Assembly: GCF_012843705.1 (NCBI RefSeq) | Contig: NZ_JABAFQ010000004.1 | Location: 1 to 64,000, forward strand | Length of the DNA stretch: 64,000 nucleotides | Direction of reading: 5' to 3' | Origin: Fusobacterium sp. FSA-380-WT-3A | Lineage (GTDB): Bacteria > Fusobacteriota > Fusobacteriia > Fusobacteriales > Fusobacteriaceae | Shown: piece after piece, positions 57,577 to 64,000 of the stretch | How positions within the stretch are numbered: the first letter of the stretch is position 1 | Layout of the letters: every line of letters begins with the position of its first letter | Notes under the pieces: model-generated | Seen by the model: only the letters and a program-made list of their open reading frames with translations | Databases searched by the model: none | What the model was told of the DNA's origin: nothing | Program-made: the position numbers and the translations under genes

Positions 57577-58530
57577 ATGGAAATTAAAAGTAGAAAAGTT
57601 GTTGTTATTGGAGCAGGACATGTAGGTTCTCATGTAGGATTTTCACTTGTGACACAAGGGGCTTGTGATGAACTTGTTTATATAGATATAGATGAAAATA
57701 AAGCTATAGCTCAAGCAGAAGACACTCATGATGCTGTAGTGTATTTACCACATAGAGTGAGAGTAAAAGCTGGAGATTATTCAGATGTTGATGATGCTGA
57801 TATAATTGTTGTTTCTGTTGGACCTTTACCAGAGCCAGGTGAAACAAGAATGGACACTTTAGGAAAAACTGTTAATTGTCTACAATCTGTAATTGAGGGA
57901 ATAAAAAATTCTAAATTCTCAGGAATTATTATAGATATTTCTAATCCAGCTGATGTTATAACTTATTATTTACAAACAAAATTAAATTATCCAGCAAATA
58001 GAATATTATCTACAAGTACAACATTAGATTCAGCTAGACTTAGAAAAACTTTATCAAAAGAGTTAAATATTGACCAAAAATCAATCTATGCCTATGTAAT
58101 GGGAGAGCATGGAGAATCTCAAATGGTTCCATGGTCTGTGGCTACAATATTTGGAAAATCATTACTTGATTTAATGAAAGAGGAACCAGAAACTTATGGA
58201 CATCTTGATTTAGAAAAAATAGCTTATGATGCAAGATATGGTGGTTGGTTAGTTCTTAATGGTAAAGGTTCTACAGAATTTGGAATAGGTACTTCTTGTG
58301 TTGAGCTTATAAAAACAATATTTGCTGATGAAAGAAAAGTATGTATGGTTTCAACTTTATTAAAAGGAGAATATGAAGAAACTGATGTATATGCCAGTGT
58401 ACCAGCAATTCTTGGAAAAAATGGAGTAGAAAAAATCATAGAACTTCCTATGTCAAGAGAAGATTTAGAGAAATTTAAAGCTTCTTGTGAAATTATGAAG
58501 AAAAACTATAAACTTGCTTTAAGCTTATAA
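57577..58530 (+). CDS. L-lactate dehydrogenase-like protein (first paralogue)
   Basis: A 317-residue NAD-dependent dehydrogenase. Nucleotide-binding GAGHVGSHVGFSLV is at residues 12-25, with the catalytic-arginine loop PEPGETRMD near 90, ISNPADVITY near 130, LDSARLRKTL near 150 and the catalytic histidine in MGEHGESQMVPWS near 178. In typical LDH the loop holds Gln (for example QKPGETR) and in MDH Arg; here that position is Pro. Lactate is therefore only one possible substrate, although the divergent lactate permease supports it. AGGAGG is ten bases before the ATG. Confidence 0.85.
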   Translation: MEIKSRKVVVIGAGHVGSHVGFSLVTQGACDELVYIDIDENKAIAQAEDTHDAVVYLPHRVRVKAGDYSDVDDADIIVVSVGPLPEPGETRMDTLGKTVNCLQSVIEGIKNSKFSGIIIDISNPADVITYYLQTKLNYPANRILSTSTTLDSARLRKTLSKELNIDQKSIYAYVMGEHGESQMVPWSVATIFGKSLLDLMKEEPETYGHLDLEKIAYDARYGGWLVLNGKGSTEFGIGTSCVELIKTIFADERKVCMVSTLLKGEYEETDVYASVPAILGKNGVEKIIELPMSREDLEKFKASCEIMKKNYKLALSL

Positions 58531-58542
58531 TATTTGAATTTT

Positions 58543-58764
58543 AATACCCGAAGGTTGAGGATACTATTTATTATCAAATAAAAATGCAAAGGATTATTAA
58601 AAATCCAGCATTAAAATTGATAGTTTCGATGTATACATTCATAGTATACCTCCTCATATGTTAAATTTCTACCTTGTTCAAGGGCAGAATAAAAGCTCCC
58701 AATCTCTTGAGAGCTTCTATCTGAACTTGTTTAATCTAACATATGAGTACCCAACGGGTATTTA
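58543..58764 (-). mobile_element. Small IS200/IS605-like relic or structured element
   Basis: About 220 bases between the ldh paralogues carry short palindromes near both ends: TACCC-AAC-GGGTA at 58748-58760 and TACCC...GGATA at 58545-58563. Inside lies a ten-base stem (TCATATGTTA 58654-58663 with TAACATATGA 58737-58746) enclosing a terminator-like hairpin (58694-58715). A GGAGG abuts the stem and leads to an ATG at 58642 with only 22 codons before TGA. This layout resembles an IS200 left end with leader hairpin and blocked ribosome site. No transposase is left. Family assignment is by layout only. Confidence 0.45.
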
Positions 58765-58871
58765 TATATATATTATAAATTATTTTTTTTAAAAGTCAAT
58801 GAATAAATAAAAATGTAGTAAGGGATAATATTGATGTAATAAAATTTTTACATTAGGAGGATACTTAATTT

Positions 58872-59825
58872 ATGGAAATAAAAAGTAGAAAAGTTGTAGT
58901 TATTGGAGCAGGGCATGTAGGTTCTCATGTGGGTTTTTCACTTGTAACACAAGGGGCTTGTGATGAGTTAGTTTATATAGATATAGATAAAAATAAAGCC
59001 ATAGCTCAAGCAGAAGATACTCATGATGCAGTAGTGTATTTACCACATAGAGTGAGAGTGAAAGCTGGAGATTATTCAGATATTGATGATGCAGAAATAA
59101 TTGTAATTTCAGCAGGACCTTTACCACTTCCTGGAGAAACTAGAATGGATGAATTATTCAGAACTATAGAGCTTTTACAATCTATTGTAGAGGGAATAAA
59201 AAATTCTAAATTTTCAGGAATTATTATAAATATCTCTAATCCTGCTGACGTTGTAACTCAATATTTCCAAAGAAAATTAAATTATTCAGTAAATAAAATT
59301 TTATCTACAAGTACAACATTAGATTCAGCTAGACTTAGAAAAATTTTATCAAGAAAATTAAATATAGATTCAAAATCAATCTATGCCTATGTAATGGGAG
59401 AGCATGGAGAATCTCAAATGGTTCCATGGTCTGTGGCTACAATATTTGGAAAATCTCTTTTAGAATTAATGAAAGAGGAGCCAGAAACTTATGGAAAACT
59501 TAATTTAGAAGAGATAGCTAAAGAGGCTAGATATGGTGGTTGGCTAGTTTTAGATGGAAAAGGTGGAACAGAATTTGGAATAGGTACTTCTTGTGTTGAG
59601 CTTATAAAAACAATATTTGCTGATGAGAAAAAAGTTTCTATGGTATCAACTTTATTAAATGGAGAGTATGGAGAATATAATGTATATGCCAGTGTACCAG
59701 CAATTCTTGGAAAAAATGGTGTAGAAAAAATCATAGAACTTCCTATGTCAAAAGAAGATTTAGAGAAATTTAAAAGTTCTTGTAAATATATGAGAGATAA
59801 TTTCTTAAAAGTAAAAGATTTATAA
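58872..59825 (+). CDS. L-lactate dehydrogenase-like protein (second paralogue)
   Basis: A 317-residue tandem duplicate of the first ldh-like gene, almost identical over the first 85 residues and diverging later. The NAD loop, catalytic arginine (PLPGETRMD), NPADV and GEHGESQMVPWS are kept. The specificity position is again Pro rather than Gln, and the loop has Leu where the first copy has Glu. The upstream 45 bases also match those of the first copy (GATAATATTGAT, then TTAGGAGG), so the regulatory region was duplicated too. Confidence 0.85.
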   Translation: MEIKSRKVVVIGAGHVGSHVGFSLVTQGACDELVYIDIDKNKAIAQAEDTHDAVVYLPHRVRVKAGDYSDIDDAEIIVISAGPLPLPGETRMDELFRTIELLQSIVEGIKNSKFSGIIINISNPADVVTQYFQRKLNYSVNKILSTSTTLDSARLRKILSRKLNIDSKSIYAYVMGEHGESQMVPWSVATIFGKSLLELMKEEPETYGKLNLEEIAKEARYGGWLVLDGKGGTEFGIGTSCVELIKTIFADEKKVSMVSTLLNGEYGEYNVYASVPAILGKNGVEKIIELPMSKEDLEKFKSSCKYMRDNFLKVKDL

Positions 59826-59869
59826 AATAAAATTTATCTCTATAAAAATATTTTTATTTATTAATAAAA

Positions 59870-59911
59870 AAGAGGTTCTTGTATTTTATACAAGAACCTC
59901 TTAATTTTTTA
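59870..59911. terminator. Bidirectional terminator between convergent genes
   Basis: AAGAGGTTCTTGTA (59870-59883) pairs perfectly with TACAAGAACCTCTT (59889-59902), with T/A runs on both sides. It reaches the pssA stop codon. Confidence 0.88.
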
Positions 59912-60724
59912 TTTTTCAATTTCTTTTTTTTCTTCTACAATTTCTTCTTTATTTTCTACTATTTCTTTTTCTTCTACAATTTCTTTCTTTTCTTTTGTAA
60001 AATTTCCATCATTATCTATAGAATTTTTAAGTTCTTTTCTATATAAGTGATATTGGAATAGGTTGTAAATTATATAATAGAAAGAACAGATAAACATACT
60101 ATATTTTAAAGTTACAAGAATAAATATAATGAATAATGGCATAAACTTTTTAGGCACAAAGTTAAATACTTTATCTGGTGTTAAGAAAGTGATAGTTGAA
60201 ACCATTAATATAGCTGCTATAACTGTAATGTATATAAATGTTTGAGCATTGAATAAGTTATATCCATAATTACTAATAGAGTTACAAATTAAAAGATAAG
60301 AAATAATAGAAGCAGCACCATTAGGGATAGGCATTCCACTAAAATCATCTTTTTCACTAGAAGCAACTGTGACTACATTGAATTTTACAAGTCTCATAAC
60401 TCCACAAAGTGCATATATAAAAGCAACAGGCATAGCTAAGGTTACATATTTTGGATATTGTGAAAGTATAGAATAAACAAGTATACTAGGAGCTAATCCA
60501 AAAGATATGGCATCAGAGAAAGAATCAAACTCTTTTCCAAATTCACTAAAAGCATCAAATTTTCTTGCTGCTTTACCATCAAGTCCATCACAAACCATTG
60601 CTAAAAATATAAACCAAATAGCTTGATTAACATTTCCTTTTATAGATGCTGTAATACTTAGATAACCAAGAAGCATGTTAGCTGCAGTAATTCCATTTGG
60701 TGCTAAATATTTTTTTTCTACCAT
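59909..60724 (-). CDS. pssA: CDP-diacylglycerol-serine O-phosphatidyltransferase
   Basis: A 271-residue CDP-alcohol phosphatidyltransferase making phosphatidylserine. The family signature is CDGLDGKAARKFDAFSEFGK continuing to EFDSFSDAISFG near residue 45. Six to eight membrane segments follow. The last 40 residues are a charged, repetitive tail of EIVE/EKKE units, absent from usual PssA. It is a single gene, with GGAAGTG as ribosome site. Confidence 0.92.
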   Translation of the reverse strand: MVEKKYLAPNGITAANMLLGYLSITASIKGNVNQAIWFIFLAMVCDGLDGKAARKFDAFSEFGKEFDSFSDAISFGLAPSILVYSILSQYPKYVTLAMPVAFIYALCGVMRLVKFNVVTVASSEKDDFSGMPIPNGAASIISYLLICNSISNYGYNLFNAQTFIYITVIAAILMVSTITFLTPDKVFNFVPKKFMPLFIIFILVTLKYSMFICSFYYIIYNLFQYHLYRKELKNSIDNDGNFTKEKKEIVEEKEIVENKEEIVEEKKEIEK

Positions 60725-60945
60725 ATAATCACTTCCAATCTTAAAGTTATAGATTTACATTATATATTACCACATTATTCATTTTTTTTCAATTTATTTG
60801 TATTTTTGAGGAAAAAACCATTAAAATTATGTCTAATTAGTATAAAACAATTTATAAATATATATTTTTTTATTTGAGGAAAAAATATAAACTGTGGTAT
60901 AATCTATATATTCAAAACTAGATATAGATTACGAGAGGAGAGAAG

Positions 60946-62241
60946 ATGAAGAAAATTATAAATTTAGTAATTTGTTTTGTAATATTAATAGTTGTTGGAT
61001 TCTTTGGTTTAAAAGATGTCTTTATAAAGAAAATGTTAGAAAAAGAATTAACAAATTCTCTAGAAACAAAAGTAAGAATTTATGGAGTTGACTATTTTGT
61101 TTTTAAAGAGAAATTAGAGTTGAAAGGTTTAGGGATAGAAAGTAAAGAGGATGACTCTGTAGATGCTATCTATATTAATAAAATTTCTACAAATATAAAA
61201 ATCAATGAGCTTGTAAATAAAAAAATAGCTTTAGAAAATTTAGAGATTAGAGATATAGAGCTTAATAAAAAAACTGATAGAAAAAATGTAAATCCTCCTG
61301 TAAGAACAGGGGAATATCAACTTGCTAACAAAGAATATACAAGTGATGAATTTAAAACTATTGCAACTAATTTTTTAAATAACTATAAAATTATGATATC
61401 TGGAATGTCAGCTGATGATTTAGAGAGAAATAATAAACTTAAAGCTATATTTTTAGGTACTACAATTCCTGTTGTAGATAAATATATTGACTATAAACTT
61501 TCAAATATAGCAACAGATTATATGACAGATGTAGTAAACCAATATCAATCTATGAAATATAACTTTAAAGAAAATGAAGCTCAAATAAAAGAAGATGATT
61601 GGGTAGTTGAAATTGCAAATTTAACTGTAAATACAGAATTGTTAGGAAGAAATCTATTTGGTGTTGTTCAAGGAGTTACTACTGATAAATCAAAAATGAA
61701 TAAAGATGTATTATTCACTTTAGGAGCTAATGCTGGAGATGAAAAAAGTTCTATAACAGGAGTTTTAAATCCTGTAACTTTTGTTGGGGAAATTGATATG
61801 AAATTTGAAAATGTAGAAGTTTCTGAATTTTTAGAAGAGAAAGATTTTGTATCTGGAAAGGCTAATTTAGTTCAAAAAATCACTTTTAAAGATGATGATA
61901 TATCTGTAATAGGAAGATTAGATGTTAAAGATTTGATTTTACATAAGGAAAATATCTCTGAAGCTCTATTAGGAGATAAAGATGGAATAGATGTAATAGT
62001 TGGTGGAACTGATGAGAAAATAAATGATATTAAAGTGGAATATAATTATAATCCTAAGTTTAATAAAGTATTTGTAAATAGTAATTTAGCTGAAAAAGTG
62101 GCTGTTTATTTAGGTGGAGATATAGGAGAGCTTGATAGAATTAAAAAAGAATTTAATGAGAAGTATGGAGAAAAGATAAATCAAGCTAAAGAAGAGATAA
62201 AAAATAAATTAGAAGAATTTATAAATATTTTTAGTAAATAG
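60946..62241 (+). CDS. AsmA-like/TIGR03545-like membrane-anchored protein
   Basis: A 431-residue protein with an N-terminal membrane anchor (about residues 5-24) and a long extracytoplasmic part made of short beta segments: LETKVRIYGVDYFVFKEKLE then LKGLGIESKEDDSVDAIYIN, ILNPVTFVGEIDMKFENVEVS and INDIKVEYNYNPKFNKVFVN. It ends in a helical charged tail. This looks like an AsmA-type or TIGR03545-type protein, thought to act in envelope lipid or outer-membrane handling. The assignment is tentative. It precedes coaX by nine bases. Confidence 0.6.
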   Translation: MKKIINLVICFVILIVVGFFGLKDVFIKKMLEKELTNSLETKVRIYGVDYFVFKEKLELKGLGIESKEDDSVDAIYINKISTNIKINELVNKKIALENLEIRDIELNKKTDRKNVNPPVRTGEYQLANKEYTSDEFKTIATNFLNNYKIMISGMSADDLERNNKLKAIFLGTTIPVVDKYIDYKLSNIATDYMTDVVNQYQSMKYNFKENEAQIKEDDWVVEIANLTVNTELLGRNLFGVVQGVTTDKSKMNKDVLFTLGANAGDEKSSITGVLNPVTFVGEIDMKFENVEVSEFLEEKDFVSGKANLVQKITFKDDDISVIGRLDVKDLILHKENISEALLGDKDGIDVIVGGTDEKINDIKVEYNYNPKFNKVFVNSNLAEKVAVYLGGDIGELDRIKKEFNEKYGEKINQAKEEIKNKLEEFINIFSK

Positions 62242-62250
62242 GAGATAATT

Positions 62251-63024
62251 ATGTACATAGTTTTTGATGTAGGGAATACTAATATTGTAACTAGCATTTT
62301 AAATTCAGAAGGGATTGTTGAAAATACTTTTAGAAATCGTACTAATGACAGAATCACAGAAGATGAGTTTATGGGATTTTTTAAAAGTATGATGGATATA
62401 AATAATATTGAGGTAAAAGATATTGAGGGAATAATGGTTTCCTCTGTTGTACCTGTAATTACAAGTATGTTACAGAGATTTGGAAAAAAATATTTTGGTT
62501 TAGATGTGTTTGTAGTAAGTGTCAGTCAAAAAATTCCTTTTAATTTTGCTGAGAATATAGATGCTTCTGGAATGGGAGCTGATAGAATAATAAATGTTGT
62601 TCAAGCTTTAAAAGAATATCCAGATAAAAATTTAATAATTTTTGACTTTGGAACTGCTACAACTTATGAGGTTTTAAAAGGGGATACCTATATTGGTGGG
62701 GGAATTTTTCCAGGACCAAGAACATATATAAATTCTCTTTTTGGAACTACTGCTAGACTTCCTAAGGTTGAATTTTGTGAAACTGAAAGTGTGTTAGGAA
62801 GAAATACTGTAACAGGAATACAATCTGCAACTTTCTTTGGGTATATTGGGCAAGTTAAGTATCTTATTGAAAAAATAAAAGAGGAAGTTGGGGAGGAATG
62901 TTTTGTAATTGCTACTGGTGGTTTTAGTAAAATCATTGGGGAATATGTAAAAGAGATTGATAAATGTAGTTCAAAATTAAGTATAAGAGGAATATATACC
63001 CTTTATAAAATCAATAAGGAATAA
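62251..63024 (+). CDS. coaX: Type III pantothenate kinase
   Basis: A 257-residue CoaX making 4'-phosphopantothenate for coenzyme A, using the acetate-kinase fold. ATP loop FDVGNTNIVTS is at residues 4-14, then MVSSVVPVIT near 70, the GADRI substrate motif near 109, DFGTATTYEV near 132, GGGIFPGP near 150, and the late glycine loop VIATGGFSKII. The length is typical. AGGAG is at the right spacing, and the gene follows the AsmA-like gene by nine bases. Confidence 0.95.
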   Translation: MYIVFDVGNTNIVTSILNSEGIVENTFRNRTNDRITEDEFMGFFKSMMDINNIEVKDIEGIMVSSVVPVITSMLQRFGKKYFGLDVFVVSVSQKIPFNFAENIDASGMGADRIINVVQALKEYPDKNLIIFDFGTATTYEVLKGDTYIGGGIFPGPRTYINSLFGTTARLPKVEFCETESVLGRNTVTGIQSATFFGYIGQVKYLIEKIKEEVGEECFVIATGGFSKIIGEYVKEIDKCSSKLSIRGIYTLYKINKE

Positions 63025-63060
63025 AATTAACTATATTTGAAAAAATAGTATAATACAAAA

Positions 63061-63182
63061 AAGGAAATCCAAAATAGAAGTTAGGTATTAGACTAACAAG
63101 TTGGAGGGCAACAGAAAAACTTTTTTAGATAGCTTTTATAGATAATTAATATAGGAGGCATTTCTGCCTCCTATCATTATTT
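63061..63182 (+). ncRNA. Candidate small RNA ending in a terminator
   Basis: TTAACT and TATAAT (63049-63054) could start a roughly 120-base transcript without a good ORF. It folds as GTTAG/CTAAC (63080-63097), GTTG/CAAC (63100-63112), a possible closing AGAAGTT/AACTTTT pairing, and a strong terminator hairpin ATAGGAGGCA/TGCCTCCTAT (63151-63174). I matched no known RNA family. It could also be only the coaX 3' region. Confidence 0.35.
63151..63180. terminator. Terminator between coaX region and toxin gene
   Basis: ATAGGAGGCA (63151-63160) pairs perfectly with TGCCTCCTAT (63165-63174), with T or A runs on either side. Confidence 0.85.
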
Positions 63183-63446
63183 TTATTTATAAATTTTATT
63201 TCTATGTCCTACTTCTAAAACTAATATTGTAAGAATCTCATCTTGGATATCACACAATACTCTGTAATTTCCAACTCTATATCTCCAAATTCCTTTTTTA
63301 TTACCTGTTAAAGATTTTCCATGGATTCTAGGGTCTTCACAATTAATTAAATTTTTATTAATCCATTTTAAAAGAGTAGTTCTAGTTGAATTATCCATTT
63401 TTTTAATATAATTAGCAGCTTCAATAGAAAACTCAACTTTATACAC
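63183..63446 (-). CDS. RelE/ParE-family toxin
   Basis: An 87-residue RelE-superfamily toxin: EFSIEAANYIKKMDNSTR at the start, then RIHGKSLTGNKKGIWRYRVGNYRVLCDIQDE and the end VLEVGHRNKIYK. The C-terminal HRNKIY and central arginines match ribosome-dependent mRNA interferases. It overlaps the antitoxin gene by one base and shares its promoter. Confidence 0.9.
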   Translation of the reverse strand: MYKVEFSIEAANYIKKMDNSTRTTLLKWINKNLINCEDPRIHGKSLTGNKKGIWRYRVGNYRVLCDIQDEILTILVLEVGHRNKIYK

Positions 63447-63676
63447 TATAATTCAACTCCTAATTCTTTAACAAGGTCGTCAAATTTTATAGTTTTAGCA
63501 CCATTTTTCATGTGTTTTTCATAGGCTTCATTAGCTATCTTTAAATCATATTCATCTTCTAATCTTTCAAAAATTATTTTTTTTAAATAAGAAGATAATC
63601 CCATACCTTCAAATTCAGCAACTTCTCTTAATAATTTTTCTTCATTTTCATTTAATCTTAAAGATATAACAGACAT
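63446..63676 (-). CDS. RelB-type antitoxin (ribbon-helix-helix)
   Basis: A 76-residue antitoxin with an N-terminal ribbon-helix-helix (SVISLRLNENEEKLLREVAE then MGLSSYLKKIIFERL) and an acidic C-terminus for toxin binding (DDLVKELGVEL). The ATG at 63676 follows GAGGTGATG; an upstream ATG lacks such a site. It should repress its own promoter. Confidence 0.88.
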   Translation of the reverse strand: MSVISLRLNENEEKLLREVAEFEGMGLSSYLKKIIFERLEDEYDLKIANEAYEKHMKNGAKTIKFDDLVKELGVEL

Positions 63677-63690
63677 CTTCATCACCTCTT

Positions 63691-63729
63691 TTGTATTACT
63701 ATTGTAGTACAATTTGAAGAAAATGTCAA
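63691..63729 (-). promoter_or_regulatory. Promoter and operator of the toxin-antitoxin pair
   Basis: Minus-strand TTGACA (63729-63724) and TACAAT (63706-63701), 17-base spacing. A 22-base inverted repeat with TTGTA/TACAA ends (63691-63712) covers the -10 box, a natural site for autorepression. Confidence 0.75.
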
Positions 63730-63733
63730 TTTT

Positions 63734-64000
63734 TTATTTATTAATTTTGTTGTATTCAATTAATCCTTTTTCTAGGATATTAAGAGCTTTTTTAATTTTT
63801 TCCTCTTCTAGACAATAAGTTATTCTGACTTGTTGTTTTCCAGCATTTGGAGTTTTGTAGAAACCTTGAGCAGGAGTAAGCATAACAGTTTCTCCGTCAC
63901 AGTCAAAAGATGATAGTAACCAAATAGCAAATTTTTCACTGTCATCAACAGGAAGAGTTACCATTACATAGAAAGCTCCCTCAGGTTTTGTAACTTTTAC
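63734..64000 (-). CDS. PLP-dependent aminotransferase, class I/II, 3' end only
   Basis: The last 88 residues of an aspartate-aminotransferase-like protein; the gene continues past the window end. The segment KPEGAFYVMVTLPV and the late AGKQQVRITYCLEEEKIKKA with the substrate-carboxylate arginine are typical of fold-type I class I/II transaminases. The substrate is unclear. Its stop lies five bases before the toxin-antitoxin -35 box. Confidence 0.85.
   Translation of the reverse strand, partial: VKVTKPEGAFYVMVTLPVDDSEKFAIWLLSSFDCDGETVMLTPAQGFYKTPNAGKQQVRITYCLEEEKIKKALNILEKGLIEYNKINK

Overview
The window is very AT-rich (about 27-30% GC by eye), densely coded, and uses many A/T-ending codons. 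It encodes diderm features (TolC/RND efflux trio, an LPS-heptose-kinase-like protein, lipoproteins, an AsmA-like protein) together with YlxM-Ffh, split GlyQ/GlyS, type III pantothenate kinase and lactate metabolism. This combination points to Fusobacteriota, most likely a Fusobacterium species. That assignment is inference from gene content and composition, and the species is not resolved.

Layout. 1-6.2 kb: an AGCS Na+/amino-acid symporter overlapping a DeoR regulator, then an MFS transporter, a xylose-isomerase-like TIM-barrel protein and a YitT protein in one operon. 6.2-19.9 kb: a CAP-domain secreted protein on the minus strand, then ylxM-ffh-rpsP behind a consensus promoter, then tex, an atypical sensor kinase, ileS, lspA, glyQ and glyS. 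20-21.6 kb: a CofE-like protein, facing a short selenoprotein gene on the minus strand. 21.6-30.6 kb: a HAD phosphatase, a decayed VOC gene, TetR, an RND efflux operon, a second TetR and a RfaY-like kinase. 30.6-37.3 kb: a YeiH/LysR divergent pair, then a minus-strand block with a 33-codon membrane ORF, ung, a B12-type radical SAM protein, an HD protein, a TruA-KH fusion and a MORN lipoprotein. 37.4-50.9 kb: mutL (AUU start), rlmH, an acidic protein, a DUF1934-like protein, a TPR lipoprotein, lysS, a divergent ATPase/Fic pair, recJ, a ClC channel and a frameshifted cutC. 51-54 kb: an amino-acid ABC operon bracketed by two paralogous binding proteins, behind a structured leader. 54-60 kb: glpQ, a lactate permease with an upstream 50-codon membrane ORF, two tandem L-lactate-dehydrogenase-like paralogues separated by a small IS200/IS605-like relic. 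60-64 kb: pssA, an AsmA-like protein, coaX, a candidate small RNA, a RelE-type toxin-antitoxin pair and the 3' end of an aminotransferase.

The strongest unusual item is the selenoprotein (21220-21531, minus): a good Shine-Dalgarno, an in-frame UGA in a conserved-looking Gly-Sec-Ala-Gly-Cys motif, and a hairpin starting shortly after the UGA that fits the bacterial SECIS model. Other items worth checking are MutL initiated at AUU, the TruA-KH fusion, the switch-like leader of the amino-acid ABC operon, the kinase without an H-box, and the structured element between the ldh paralogues. Unannotated gaps over 300 bases are few: 55228-55501 is AT-rich with nothing convincing, and the other gaps are described in their entries. 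No tRNA, rRNA or CRISPR array was seen.
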